NCBI RefSeq assembly: GCF_027943255.1
Contig: NC_072894.1
Location: 57,477,601 to 57,541,600, forward strand
Direction: 5' to 3'
DNA length: 64,000 bases
Origin: Anastrepha obliqua
Taxonomy: Eukaryota > Arthropoda > Insecta > Diptera > Tephritidae
The notes below the pieces were generated by a model. It ran no database searches, was not told the DNA's origin, and saw only the letters and a list, made by a program, of their open reading frames with translations. The first letter of the stretch is position 1. Each line of letters starts with the position of its first letter. The position numbers were made by a program, and so were the translations under genes. This document shows positions 10,561 through 23,409 of this stretch, one piece after another.

Positions 10561-11373
10561 CGTCAAATAGTTCCATGAAGAAAATAAACCACATTGCGAG
10601 AAAAAAAAATAACTAATAGGACTATGAATAAAATAACTCTTCGAGCTGTTTAAAACTAGCACTTTTTGTATTAAAAGGCTGTGAACAATAAAACTGCACA
10701 CCCCTATAGAAAAAAATTACTCCAATTTGGTACAAATAATCAACCCAAAAAAACTAATACAGCGAAAGTAAAATTTGGAAAAAATGTGCGATGCTATTGG
10801 CGTCCAAACTTCGTGCCTGTATTGCTTTCCACCTCATTTATATTGATTCGATGTGATTATTTTTGAGAACAGGCAAAATCTTCACCCAGCTTTTATATAT
10901 ATAATCAGTTTTCGTCATCTGTCTGTTGCCAGCCAGAATTTTCATTGCTTATTAGTTTGTGTGATATCAAAAATTAAATTTTGCTGAAATGTCACACTTC
11001 ATAAATTTTTTGCCTTCCAAAATAGAAAGGTATGCGCTGTCAGTATGTGAATTTCTTTCTAAAAATTTTTTTCGGTACATATAATTTTTCAGTGGATTTA
11101 ACTGAAATTAAAATTATTTATAAAATCTCGGAACAATTTTAAGCCAGTTAACTCAAATTGTAGAGACAGTATCAACCCAAGATCGGATATCGCTCTGATG
11201 ACCTCGAAAAAGCCATTCACTTCAGAACATTTAAGTTTTGAAGGTTAGTGTTGAGGAGTTGTCATTAAAATGGACGTGAAAACATGCAGCACAATTGGAT
11301 AATCTTTGGCAGTCCTTTTTAGAAGATCTTGAATAAAAATCTTAAGTGCTTCCGTACAAAAATTAGATGTTGA

Positions 11374-12060
11374 TTGGAGGCTTTTCAAGAAATTGATCAT
11401 GAACCAGTAGTAGAAATTCCATCTAACTGGTCCAAGAAACAATCTCGATTTACCCACCCACTATCATCGCACTACAAGAAGGCACCAATTCATTTACCAA
11501 AGTTGAACGTATTGTATGCTGTTTACCCAAACATATTTACTGGACCTAATCTTTTTGGTGATGACAGTGGAAATGCTTTTACCATGACTGCCGAATCGTA
11601 CCAAACGATTTTGAACGAAGAATTAAAAAAAGTAATAAATTAGATGAGTAGGCGCTAGAGGATTTTTACTTAAATCGAGGTAGTGTCGTGGTCTACACAG
11701 TAGACACTATTGTATTGTACAGTTTTCCGCGCCATTTGATTTTTCGATCATAGCGAAATCACCCGAAAGCCCCTGAGACTATTTCCTCTGGCAAGGTAAA
11801 GGAGTTGTAGATTCTCCAGAACAACACTCACTAAGAAATTCACAATCGTACGCTGAATACGAATATTAGGCAAAATACTGAGGAAAACCGCAAAATTCGC
11901 ATCAACGCTAGTCGGCCGCCTACCAGATATTATTTTCGAAATATGAAACAATTTTGTTTACTACTTCAGATGAACATAGACGCCTCAAAAAAAATTATTG
12001 TTATATTTTTAATTATTATGGAAATACAGCGAGAGAATGTTAGATATTTTTTGGATCACC
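11374..12060 (+). pseudogene. Tc1/mariner-superfamily transposase remnant
   Basis: Two separated parts of a DDE transposase. The first (11374-11643) ends with VYPNIFTGPNLFGDDSGNAF and ESYQTILNEELKK, the 'GPYFF-x-D-x-GNA-x-T-x-x-x-x-Y' block of this group. After a stop and a deletion, a second part from about 11755 shows ESP-stop-DYFLW, corresponding to the 'SPDLTPLDYFLWG' block, then a tail that in another frame reads VGRLPDIIFEI (about 11905-11945). The segment gatcaccttgtacc at 12053 is a candidate outer end. The central QQD-type aspartate block is missing, so the gene is dead. It belongs to the same broad group as the pieces at 24673, 28819 and 32937. Confidence 0.55.
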
Positions 12061-13075
12061 TTGTACCTTCACACATTTGCCTATTTATGTAAGCGTGCAT
12101 TATGCATGACAGCTGTGTGTCCGCTTGTATATTTTACTTCCCTTTTGTTTTGTTGTAACTAGTTTGAGGGGCTAACGTCAATTATTCCGTTGCAGTTACT
12201 TGCTTGTGCCGCTTTCACAGTCACTTCGGTTACCGCTGAGGCCTGCTTCGGGTCTAAGTGCCAACGCCAATGCTTCCGGTTAAACTTTTGATTTGGCATC
12301 CACAATTACAAGTATGCTCAAACAGCATTGTGAAAATATGAGAGTGTGTGAAAATTGCTTGCGGTTATCCGCGCTCGCTTGCTCATTCACATTCTAGCCG
12401 CAATGACTTAAGAGCGTTTCCGTTTGTATGCTGCCTGCCTCTCTCTCTCTCGTGTGATTGTTACGCCCGCAGTGCTTTCGTTTTTCGAAGCTGTTTTTTT
12501 TACTATTTTGGCGCAAAGTTTTACATATTATGACAGCAAAGTTACCATTTGTCATTCTAATAAATTGTATTAGAGACATTCATACACATCCACACTTTAA
12601 GAAAACGCTACTTGAGGGGACCAACAAACGATAGTTGAGTTGATTATTTTGAATTATAAGACTATGGATCAATGGATTTCTGAAAGTTTCTAAAATCATA
12701 CAAGTATTAAAATTAATTTTGCTATTAAAAAATAAAAAAATATTCAAACTTATTTTACTTGTTTAAGAAGTCTCAACGACTCAGTGCTGTTAGACCAACC
12801 ATCGGAAATGTTGAATAAAATCGTAGAAATCGTCGTATAAGAGTACTTGAACACTAATTCCAGTGCCTTAGAATTTTAGATTTGTCAGGAAACTGTTCGG
12901 AACCATTTGTATAAATATATTTAAAACTTTGTCAATTCCATCCTCGAAGTAAGCCGCAGAAACAAATTTACTTCACTCAGTACCTAGCCATGTTTTTCAT
13001 ACCCTCGGAAGGCAAAACTCCGAGTCGTAAAAAAGCTCCGTATAAAAACCCGTCTGCATAAACGTAAGCAATCCA
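12060..13075. other. non-coding stretch
   Basis: No recognisable gene. A short piece at 13008-13060 (ggcaaaactccgagt, aaaaagctcc) vaguely recalls the SINE body but is too short to call. Confidence 0.4.
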
Positions 13076-13079
13076 ATGG

Positions 13080-14120
13080 ATTTTGCTTTTAAGCTCATCA
13101 GAGAATCAAATAAAATGCTAAAAGTTATCAATAGGTCTCTGTGCCACAGTTATAGTACAGATTTAAATAGGCACAAGATTGCATTTCTTGAAAGAAATCT
13201 TACTGATATTGAGGAAGTAAAATAGTCTATTTTTACACATACATCTTATACTACCAATATCATATATGATATCTCACCCTATATTCTTCAGTCGACGAAC
13301 TCCTCGAGTTCACCTCATGAGCTCACATATTCTTTAAATCTCAACAACGTCGTCGCATGGTGCGATAAGAAGCAACTTCAATTAAATATTAAGATATGCC
13401 CACCATGTCAATTTCTAAGTGAAAGCATTTAACCTGTACCTCATATTTTATAAAGAGCTCACGTCTAAGTACTCTTAATGAAATTACTGATTTTGCAGTA
13501 ATCTTCGACTTCACCTTTCAGTTTCTTAGTCATTTAAATTTTATCATCCCCAAATTGTATTTTACATTTGCCTTCATTCGGTGGTTTGCTGCCGACTTAA
13601 TGGATCCTTATATTTTGAGGTCACTATTTACTTCACCCGTACGATCCAAGTTAGAGTATGCCGCCTTTATTTGGAGGCCTCATAATCAATAGAATTGAAC
13701 GCATTCAAAAAAAATCTCTTCGTTTTGCACTCAGATCTTTGAACTTCACTGATCCGCTTTCTTCATATTACTAATCTTAAAATCGTTAGAAAGTAAAAGA
13801 AGTACAATGTCACTCTGCTTTGTTTTCGATATTATGAATGGGACAGTTGACTCGCCATTACTCCTAGAGCGCATTCATTTTCACATGCCTCGAAAAACCT
13901 TCGGAGTAATGATTTATTCTTTCTAGAGCGGTTTAGAACTGTTTATGCCTCAAAAGTACCTATCATCAACCAGATTTCAATCTCTTTGGCTTTTTATTTA
14001 CCGCTATCTAAATTTAAGTTTAAATAAAATACTTTAGTTCTATGTAGTCTGTAAGACACCAAGTATTTCTTGACTTGACTAAATCAATAAGTAAATAAAT
14101 AAATAAAAATAAAAAAACCT
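13080..14120 (+). pseudogene. Jockey/CR1-like LINE RT C-terminal half, decayed
   Basis: With stops and shifts the plus strand reads LNNVVAWCDKKQLQLNI (about 13335), the thumb entry of a LINE RT, then ITDFAVIFDFTFQF, FIRWFAADLMDPYILRSL, a LEYAAFIW block (about 13650), RIQKKSLRFALRSLN, and further C-terminal sequence to about 14030. No RNase H follows. The 3' end is a tail of taaa repeats (about 14086-14110), as in several Jockey/CR1-type elements. The upstream RT core with YADD is not recognisable. The frame is broken many times; this is an old copy. Confidence 0.7.
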
Positions 14121-14331
14121 GTTTTTTATCCAGTATACGACTGTTATTACAAGTAATGGGATTGAAATAGTGACTAAAAATGTATTTATTTTAAAATTAT
14201 TTAATTTAAAATTATTTCATTATTTTTTAATTTTAAATTGAAACTACTTCAAAATAAGCCATCAATCATTAATTTTGATGAAGTACTAAATAAAATATGG
14301 TCTAGTCAGAAAACGAAAATTATGTGGGAAA

Positions 14332-15495
14332 TATACTACTGTGGGCAAAAAGTAAGGTGAATTTGGTTGTAAAATGAAAAATCTTTATTTATTCTTCTAA
14401 ATCAATTTCATCCCCTTCAAAACAATCCCCTCTCGATGAAATACACTTATGCCAACGATTTTTCCAATCCCCGAAACATGCCAAATAGTCCATTTCCGGT
14501 ATATCTATCAGCACCTTCTTCGATTCAGCTTTTATCTCCTCAATCGACTCAAAACGCGTTCCCCGGAGTGGCCTTTTGAGTTTTGGGAATAGCCAAAAGT
14601 CACACGGAGCCAAATCAGGCGAATACGGTGGTTGCGGAACGATATGCGTGGAATTTTTGGCGAAATGGTCACGAAGAACGGGTGCAGTGTGAGACGGTGC
14701 ATTCTCGTGATGCAAAAACCAAGAGTTGTTGGCCCATAATTCTGGTCTTTTTAGACAAATTGCTTCACGTAAACGACGCATAATGTTCAAATAATATTCT
14801 TTATTAACAGTTTGGCCAGGTGGAAGGAATTCATAGTGCAAAACACCACGAAAATCGAAAAAGCTGTCATCATGACCTTTATTTTTGAACGACTTTGACG
14901 TGCTCTTTTCGGTCTGGCCTCGCCTTTAGCACGATATTCGCTTGATTGATCGGGGAAGTAAGCATAAATCCAAGTCTCATCTCCCGTAATGATGCATTTG
15001 AGCTTGTCCTGATAGTCTGAAAGTATTGTTTCACACACATCAACGCGACGACTTTTTTCCAAATGGTCTTTCAAAATGGTTTTCACAGATCCTTCTGATA
15101 TTCCGATCATATCAGTAAGGTCTTTAACAGTCAACCGACGATTTTTGAGCACTAACTCATTCACATTATTGACGTGTTGCTCATCTGTTGACGTCGATGG
15201 TCGTCCGGAGCGCTCCAAGTCATCAACATGTTCTCGACCCTCTTTGAAGTCTTTGTACCACTTATAAACATTTTTCTGCGACATGGTCGAATCACAAAAT
15301 TTGATGGCACTTCTCTGCTCAATCAAATCAGACATTGTAAAAATCGAAAAATGCACTCTTGGTCGTTTGGTAAGTTATTAACTGCCAGTTGTTATTAACA
15401 GTGCTGCCAACTCATGAAAAAATAACTAGAGCGAAATTTTAATCCCGCGAAGTTTGGCAAATAAATTCACCTTACTTTTTGCCCACAGTAGTATA
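14332..15495 (-). mobile_element. mariner element with matching 33-bp ends
   Basis: The ends 14332-14364 and 15463-15495 are perfect inverted repeats including the flanking TA: tactactgtgggc, then aaaaagtaaggtgaattt. Taking TA at 14334-14335 and 15492-15493 as the target duplication, the element body is 14336-15491, about 1.16 kb, slightly shorter than an intact mariner. Identical ends argue that it is the youngest mariner in the window. It carries one transposase gene on the minus strand, described separately. Confidence 0.9.
14389..15335 (-). pseudogene. mariner transposase, near complete, frameshifted
   Basis: D,D34D transposase. The likely start is the ATG at 15333-15335 (MSDLIEQRSAIKFC). 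An HTH region follows (KWYKDFKEGREHVDD, LERSGRPSTS), then a linker, the first catalytic block ITGDETWIYAY, and an ARQSRSKIKVMM block. A frameshift near 14840 moves into a second frame with HYEFLPPGQTVNKEYY, the second catalytic block HHENAPSHTA, where the usual Asp is Glu (codon at 14704-14706), and the third block SPDLAPCDFWLF; 34 residues separate the last two acidic positions. Compared with family members there are short gaps after FC, after KDHL and in the IYAY region. Without the frameshift and the changed Asp it would look functional; as it stands it is not. Confidence 0.9.
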
Positions 15496-15499
15496 TAAA

Positions 15500-18030
15500 G
15501 GTAGTGTCTCAGTCTCGACGATGATTAGTGTATTTTTGATTTCACAATTTTACAATTGTATGATTTCATGCCGACAACTTTAAAATTTCGTATCTAATTT
15601 TGCCAGTTTTGTTAGCAGAATTACTACAAAATAAAACTCAAAACGAACCTTTGTCAGCTACTTTATATAAGAATATATTCACATAAATACTGATACGTGC
15701 ATGCTATGAGTTATACAGTATCTATCCAATGAATTATTAACGGTAGGAGTTTATTCAAAAAATGTAGCATTATGAGAAAATGTTTGAAAGAAAGGTCGCT
15801 TGATGAAACGTATTGATGGAATGTAAGATGTAATACAACATATCTAAATTGTTGTAAGAATATCTCAGAAAATTAAATTTCCATTCTATTCACAGCATCT
15901 AGTCATTCAGCCTGTGATGTGCTTCATGCCTTCGGCCGGGAGCTCGCCATATTTAAATACTATGGAAAATTGTTGAGCCCACCTTGAAGAGTAAAGAAAT
16001 ATTAATTTTAATATATATTAATACTATGATCTAATGAAACAATATACTTTATACACTATTTATGAAATATGAGGCGAATTCCGAGAAATTATAAAAGGAC
16101 TGGACTGGCAGAAAGAATAATCGCTGTATTCAAAAAAAAAACAAAAAAGAAGGCAAAATATTACATCAAAAAGAGATTTAGAGAAAAACTGGTTTTCAAT
16201 TTGCCATGCCTATAGAACAGACAAAAATCAACTTATTAACATACACTAATTGCTTTAATTTCATTGCTAGTCGAAATTAAAAGTTTGTACAATAGTATTT
16301 TCTTACCATTCGTAATACATTGAACAGATACTGTAAGTATACATTTAGGAGTAACTCAAGCTCAATGCGTATACGCCACGTAGTTCACATGCTTGCTGCA
16401 CGTCCCTCATATCCTTATACAAATGCAGGATGTGTTTATATTTTGATTTATACATACCCATACATGAATGGCCAGTAGTTGGTCTATGCGGATGTGGTAT
16501 TTTTAGCAGCGATTGTTGTTGCAATTCCTATTCATACCAAAATGGTGCAAATTTTTACACCTCAAAAAACCAAAAACAAACCTAAAAGTTTCTGGAGTTG
16601 TCACTTATTATTGCTGATATTTTTTGTCACATTTAAGTTATGTCAGAATGAGTATTTGATCTTTGTTTATTTTGTTTTAGTTTTTATTTTTGGTCTGAAC
16701 TTTACTTATGTGGAATCGGCACTACTCTCTTTTCCACTTAAGTTTTAAGTGCATTACATCATTAATCAAATATAAGTTGAGAATAAAAGTTTTTCGACTA
16801 TAAAGTTTTTTATCTTTATAATTTTTTGTGACTTCTAGTACCTGCTTTTATAAATTATTAGGAGCTTGAAGGTGTTGCTCATATTTTGTGTGCCTCAATT
16901 GAAGGAAAGTTTGAGTGTTGTGTGGATTAGATTGAGAGCAATGTGTGTTGGTAATTGATATATGAACTTATATGTGCATAGGTTTACATAATAGTCATAT
17001 CTTTGTTCCTTTAAGTTTGTCTGCAAAGTCTAAATTTGCTTAGGGAAATAAACGAGTGGAGTTGAGTTGATCGATTTCTAACCTTTTATTAAAATCTTTA
17101 CTTTGAAATGGTTACAAGTAATTCAGGCGGCCAACAACTCATAGAGCGGCCAAACATAGGAACGCCAAAGCTAAAGAGGTGTATCTAAGGTATGCTTCCG
17201 AAGCATCCAAATAATTGTACTCGTAGTATAGGAATTGTGGATGGCAGTCATAAACGAATGGAATCGATGAGTAAGTAGAAAAAAATTTAACTAGTTAGAT
17301 GACCAATATTACTTTAAGTAGATAATTTTCCTTCGCCCACTTACTAGGAAGTGGTTATATATGCCATTTGCTTCCTTCAGCCTACCAAAGCTGGAAATAA
17401 AGTAAACATATGTAAGATTGAGTATGAGAAGCTGCAGCTCAACAGGTTCATCAACTTCCCAATGCAATATTACAAGGACCCCAACCGACAAAGTGGATTG
17501 CTGCAAATGACTCAACTGAGCCTGAGCTTAATATAAATAAGTACATCTATACCTTGCTATACGGCGAATTAACACTGGCTTAGGGATCAAAGTCTTCTTT
17601 ATCTAGACAACTAAAAAAAAACGTCGAGAGCGCGTCTTATTTCAAAAAGAGAATAAATATCTTTCTTCAAAATGATCCCGATGAAGAACGCAGCCAAAAG
17701 CTATACGACACAAGAGGTAAACTCAGCGCTTAGCTGCTACAATACAATGCAAAATGAAAGAGAAAGGAGTGCACGAACTTTGCGTTGGACGGATATTTTA
17801 AGTTCAATCAATCAACAAGAACGGCAAATGCCGACGACAATATATCATCTGATGAAAACAACTCCCAATCAGTTTATGATTTTTATAAGTTTTTCTTTTG
17901 ATGATTAATTTTTTGTATTCTTGTTTGTTGAGCTATTTTATTTGTAAGTAAGTATTCTTATAGAAAATAAATATAATAAAATGCCTGTGATTAACTTATC
18001 ACTTTATTTATAGTTTTCTTTTTTTATTTC
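15500..18030. other. long non-coding stretch
   Basis: Contains short open frames at 16479-16748 (hydrophobic, 89 codons) and 17672-17908 (78 codons, acidic and Ser/Asn rich), and a segment near 17600-17720 that reads KKRRERVLFQKEN and NDPDEERSQKLYDTRGKLSA in shifting frames. The latter may be a decayed gene or transposon piece, but I recognise no family. Otherwise AT-rich. Confidence 0.35.
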
Positions 18031-18039
18031 GCTTTTGCA

Positions 18040-18370
18040 CTGACGCAGCTCTCGAATGTGGGTATCCTTACCGGGCATTGCCCGTTAGGTAGGATGCTGT
18101 TCTCTCAGCACCTTCTCCTCAACTGCCCTGCACTCGTATAGCAGTTTTAAATATTACGCAACTGGCAAATTTCATCGACAGCTTGAAGCGAGTAACGCAA
18201 TGGAATTAGGCTCTGTCCACTCGCCATTCTGTAATCTAAAGCCCTTTCTTTATTTTTCTCCCCTCTTTGTTTGTACCCTATGTTTTTCCCCTGTAAGGCA
18301 TCACAAAAGATGAATTTGTTATTTGGCGAAATGGACCCTCGCTTGACTAGGCATTTATTCTAACTTAGCC
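18040..18370 (+). pseudogene. LINE ORF2 extreme C-terminus
   Basis: A short tail fragment. VGILTGHCPLGR (about 18060) is the conserved 'LTGH' block after RNase H. After a gap LFSQHLLLNCPALV gives the end of the Cys-rich region, and the 3' part contains gcgaaatggaccctcgcttgac. It belongs to the same wide family of RNase H-bearing LINEs as 31325 and 58630. No function remains. Confidence 0.6.
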
Positions 18371-21300
18371 TAAATTTTTTTAAAATTTTCGCATTTTGGA
18401 TAGACTGCAACCTTTGAAACATTTAGGGATGGCAATATTAGCGGAACATTTTGACCCCAGCATTTCAAATTATTCTTTTTTTTAATTTTCGAGGGATCGC
18501 GGCACTAATAGGTAGAAGTTAATCCAGGGCTTTATGAAACCTATCAAAAATTGGGATGCCGTTGACCCATTTTTTTATATCTCCTTTGATTTACATTTTT
18601 GTTTAGCTTTGACAATTTAGATAGATGGCAATCCTATTCCAAAATATTTCGAAGTAAATAGTTTTTCAAACACCCTTTTAATACCCATATTGTATTGTAA
18701 TAATATTGTACCTCCTCCTGAACCAATTTTTGACCTACACTTAGACGCATAGTGATGTCAAACTGAAGTATAATGCCAAATACAAGAAAGATTGGCGAAC
18801 CAGCTTTGGAGTCGATATGTAACATACAAACAACCAACATTTACCTTTGCATGAGCATATGCAAATGGTCAATATAATGAATGATGCCCGCTTTTATACA
18901 ATTGTTTTGTATTATCAATATATATCAAATCTTTAATGAATTTTATCAATGTACCTGTAGGCAGAATTTTAAGTCTTGTAATACTTTTAGTTAAACTCCG
19001 TAAAGAGACGTAGGTTGATTGCTTTATTTTTACTCAAATAATTTTATTGCAATTACTTTTTGAAATTTGCAATTACAAACTGATTGATTAACACACAATT
19101 CTGCCCTCAGTAATGGCACTTTTCGAAATAGTGTAAAAAAAATGTTTATGATATTGAGATTTTCTCATCAGTAATTTCGCGCACAAGATATGTCAGTATG
19201 TCAAGCCAACCATCATGTTGATCACATTCTAGATCGAGACCTTTCCAAAAAAAGGTTTTAGTTATGTTTTTTCACTATTTCTTGATATCACTGCCATTGT
19301 AAACTTAATTTTTAGATGGATCAGCGTGGACGATAGAGTGAGCTCCATTTTATTATGGACTCTAAGTCCTTGAAAATCATCGTGCCGTACGTTATTTGTT
19401 GATTTCTTTTGCATTTGAGCATCAGCTATGTTCATATATTGTAGAAGTTGTATGAAATACAGACTTGAGTGTGCCCAGTGTTAATAATATTTCTTTCCGT
19501 TGTTTTATGTTTCATACCCAACCGTTTTCAAAACTCATTATTATTTTCTAATATCAAATGTCCATGAAAAATTCAATAAAAATTTTACTATCAGTTTCAA
19601 TATTCTATCTCTATTATACAATATGATTTTAATTAACATCTTAGCCATACTATTTTGATTAAATTTTCTACGCTAACGGAAATTTAACTTATCTGCATAA
19701 CGGATTGCAACGTCAAATGCACTCATTATAGCTTCGGCAGAAAAGGCGAACAGCACCCACCAGCGGTCGTCATCAACAGCAGTGCGAGGAGAATTTGCTA
19801 TTGGAAAAACAAGACGGCCAGGCCAACCCGCATTCTTTCTAATTAACTGCCCATCACCGCAATACGCAATAATAATTCAAATAATATTCCTCCCCAATGC
19901 ATTTTTATCTGCTTTTCTGCCATTTTCCTTTTTAATAAAGCGCGCTTTAGCGCACACGTTGCGTATTACTTTTCACTCAGCCAACAGTGTGGTGAGTACA
20001 ATTACCATAAATCCTTGCAAAGGCCCCCAATACTATACAACGGCCAAACTTATCGCACGCAGCACTGCTACCAACCCCTCCAGTTGCCTACCGTTGCAAC
20101 ATCATTCCCCCGAGCTTGTCATTTTGGTCGGCTTCTGGTTTGACTTCGCACTTAATCCTGACCATGTCATTCGGTGGAGGCTACTATGATCGCTACTGTT
20201 GTTGGCAGTGCACAGGATATAATAACAGCGCAGCATTGCGGTTGGCTTGTCGGCTAGCAGTGCACTTGAATCACTCACTTCCGATGGGCCAGTTTAATTC
20301 AGTTATGTATTGTCTTTTCTTTTAATTTTGCTGCACATTCCTCATATTTTCTCTATTTTATATGTACGAGTATACGAGTGTACCATTTACAGAGCGTGAT
20401 ATTCATTTTCATACCTTTCCTTTCATTAATCACATAATTTTTCTCCGTTAATTATTATTTTTTCAACAAAGGCACCAAACCAGATATGCAGCTGCCTATA
20501 TAAAGTTTGCGTCTTACCAAGAGCATTGGCATCCCAGTCGGGGGTTGGAAAAGTGTGAATAGGTGTGTGCGTGCATGTGTGTGAGAGAGTATAGTTAGTT
20601 AAGAATTAATTAAAGTAGCAGATACGTGAATGGTGGTTTGAATAATACGTGCGAAGTAAAGTAACTTTTCATGGAATATCAAAGAAATTATAGTGATAAT
20701 AATTACAGCATGTTCCAAAAATATGCGTATACTACTTTATTTCCTATTAACAATTTGTTATTAAGTAAAAGTATGTGTTGAAGCGAATTCGGCTTACTTT
20801 CATTTTCGCCTGTAAGTATGCAGCAAGTTGCGCTTTTGCCCATCAATTAATTTCCCGAGTTGATCGTTGCATCTGACAAAGAGCTTATCAAATGTTCAAT
20901 TTAAAGCGTAACCTGCGTATATACCACAGTCTTGTAATACACAACGAATATCAGCAGGCTCTCCTCATAATAGCGACTGGGTCCAGAAGTCCCCTAGTTA
21001 CAAGGCTCCAAACATGTTTAGCCACTCCGTACTGGTGTAGGATAACAAACTTTATGAACCAGAATTTCAGAAAACACTCAAGCTTTCCTCGGCTTCCACA
21101 CTCATTCTAAACTAAATAGTAAGATTTGGCTTATGCTCAAGGCTGAAGGTGGCGATGCTACAAAACAAAAGCAAATATGGAGCTCTTTTTTAAGTAATTT
21201 ATTTGTGTTAGGTTGAAGTAACTTCTGAAAAGTAGAAAATAGAAACATGCCCACTTTTGCTCTTTGATAAATATTAAAACCAGAAATATTTTCTTGTATA

Positions 21301-21610
21301 CAAACCAGTTCATTTAGAGAGGCTGTTACTGACGAAAGAAACTATGACTAGTGTGAAAATTTACATGTTGATAGTTAATAGGTTCATAAACCGTTAACCC
21401 CGTTTGGGATGAAATCATGGAAAGCTGCTGTAAGCATATCTGCAAAGGCTTTAGTACATTTGGACACTCAGATAGAAGTTTTACATGGAATATATAGTAA
21501 TAGGAAAATGTCCCAATATCGTTTCGTTGATTGTACCCTATGATCACGAAGTACCAGGAATTAAAAAAATGAGACTGCAAAATTCTCCGAAATTCCAAAA
21601 ATGTTGATAC
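18370..21610. other. non-coding stretch, locally GC-richer at 19.7-20.3 kb
   Basis: No gene that I can support. A 135-codon open frame at 19782-20189 shows no domain. A TATA-like tatataaag at 20497-20505 is followed by no clear initiator. The slightly higher GC at 19.7-20.3 kb and the TATA-like site could mark host regulatory DNA, but this is weak. Confidence 0.3.
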
Positions 21611-21615
21611 CCATA

Positions 21616-22843
21616 CAGGGCGTTACCAACTTCACACTGCTTGTATCTGTAAAATAGCTCATGACATCAACGTCAAAATTGTTTTAATGACAGTTCAAGA
21701 TATTGTTTATAAGTCATCAAAAGCATTTGCGTCTCAGTTTTGTTGAATTTTTTTTCTGTGATGGAATTTAAACGTAATAGTGTGATTGCGTTATATTTGG
21801 CTGGAAAATCACAACCAGCCATTGTTCGTGAGCTCAGTCACCTCAAAGTGAATAAAATGTTTGTGTGTCGCACTATAAAACATTAAAATGTTCCTGGTAG
21901 CATTGCAAAACGCTATGGAGGTGGACCAAAAAAAACCGTAACAACGCCAGAAATGGTTCGAAAAGTGAAGGCTCGACTTGAACGAAATCCACGTTGCAGT
22001 GGAAGAAAAATGGCCCAAGAACTGAAAATATCGCAAGTGAGCATTCGACGCATATTGAAAAATGAGCTCAAGGTTAAGGCTTATAAGTTCCAAGAAGCAC
22101 ATGATCCTTCACCAAAAACAAGTTTGGTGCGAAAGAGCAAAGGAGTTGTTGCGCTTGCACGAACGTGGCGAATTTCCTAACATTGTGTTTTCTGATGAAA
22201 AAAATTTCCCAATTGAGCAGTTCATAAACATTCAAAACGATCGTGTTTACTTGACCGAACGCTCATACGAGAATTTGAGCCTAGGTATGGCCACTCGAAG
22301 CAATTTCCCATCGCAAATAATGGTTTGGGTCGCAGTGATTGCTGATGGACGCTCTCCAATCGTTTTTATCGAGCCTGGTATCAAAGTGAATGCGACTTAT
22401 TATCGAGAAAATGTTTTAGAAGCTGCTTTTAAGCTCGTGTGAACCAAGAATGGTTAAAAATCACGTTCCACACTTCATTTCGTCCACACAATGGCTTTTG
22501 AATTCGACAGACGCAAATCCGATGGACTATTCCATCTGGTCCGTTTTGGATAGCAAGGTGGGAACTAAAAAATATGCCATTATGGATGCACTGAAAAAAG
22601 CGATTATAAGTGAATGGGCCGAAATACCTCAAGATCGCATTCGTACAGCATGCAACTCATTATTTGACCGTTTGAAGGCTATAATCAAGGCAAAAGGTGG
22701 TCCTATCGAGCTAAAGTGAATATATGTTAAAATTGTAATCATTTTTGAACAATTTTGTCTTTGAAATCAATAAAAACTAATATAATTTCACACAAAAAAG
22801 TTATGGCGTTTTGAATAGGTAACACTTCATACCGTTCACCCTG
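21616..22843 (+). mobile_element. Tc1/mariner-superfamily element, internally deleted
   Basis: About 1.2 kb bounded by cagggcgttacc on the left and gttcaccctg on the right, short imperfect inverted repeats each flanked by TA (21614-21615, 22844-22845). The interior is a single transposase gene broken by a stop, a shift and a deletion. Confidence 0.75.
21761..22719 (+). pseudogene. Tc1/mariner-type transposase, second Asp block deleted
   Basis: The start ATG at 21761 opens MEFKRNSVIALYLAGKSQ, an HTH-type N-terminus; one in-frame stop lies near 21884. The second HTH part reads NPRCSGRKMAQELKISQVS and RRILKNELKVKAYK. A shift near 22090 leads to RAKELLRLHERGEFPNIVFSDEKNF, the first catalytic Asp block, then FPSQIMVWVAVIADGRSP and YYRENVLEAAFK. 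A deletion at about 22430 then removes the 'FQQD-x-APSH' block with the second Asp, and the frame continues ARVNQEWLKNHVPHFISS and TDANPMDYSIWSVLDSKV to the stop at 22717. The NPMDY-x-W signature points to the ITm group (DD37D/E-like) rather than mariner proper; exact subfamily not determined. Non-functional. Confidence 0.8.
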
Positions 22844-22971
22844 TAGTGTTTACAAATTTTCGAATTTTCTGGAATTTTTAAAAAAATTATATAAAAATTA
22901 TATTAAGCTTAGTCAAGAGAGAATAATGAATACATCTACCATGCCATTAAGAGGCGGCGTATAACTTTTTG

Positions 22972-23040
22972 CTTTTCCATTTGTGGACAACTTCAAGACG
23001 CCCACCACAAATCGGAGAAAGAGCACGATCAAGCCACCAA
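22972..23040 (+). mobile_element. SINE fragment, copy B (3' body only)
   Basis: ccatttgtgg, caacttcaagacgc, ccaccacaaat and the following caagccacc match the 3' body of SINE copy A. Head and tail are missing. Confidence 0.6.
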
Positions 23041-23409
23041 AAAAAATAAATTTTGCATGTTAAAATTAGATGGAAGGTATTTAATGCGTTAAGAAATTTT
23101 AGTGTTGATATGATATTTGAATCAGTTGGGGTGGAAAGAGTCGTAAGTGAGTACGCGTCCTCAAACGCATTTGTACATTTGGCGGTAAGGTGGGAATAAT
23201 GTAGTAGAATGTGGCGTAAGCTTAAGTAGGTGTTAGTGCAGATGGGATATTTATTAGACGATGTAAATGAGTGAGGAAAGAATGTTCTAGTAATGATGAA
23301 TGCTGTAGTAATGATTGGTAATGTTATTCGGATGGCACAAAAGTTATCTTATTTATGCGTTTTTTAAAGGTGGTTTTAAAATTAATAAAAAAGATGATTA
23401 AAGTATTTA

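Noticed and set aside
13008..13060. Possible sixth SINE fragment
   Set aside because: Only two short blocks resemble the SINE body, with gaps; not enough to separate from chance.
16479..16748. 89-codon hydrophobic open frame
   Set aside because: Composition follows the T-rich DNA; no domain, no splice context, no relatives in the window.
19782..20189. 135-codon open frame in a GC-richer patch
   Set aside because: No recognisable motif, odd composition rich in Ile, Leu, Pro and Thr, and no promoter or exon structure to support it.
20497..20505. TATA-like tatataaag as a core promoter
   Set aside because: No clear initiator at the expected distance and no gene downstream; such strings are common in AT-rich DNA.
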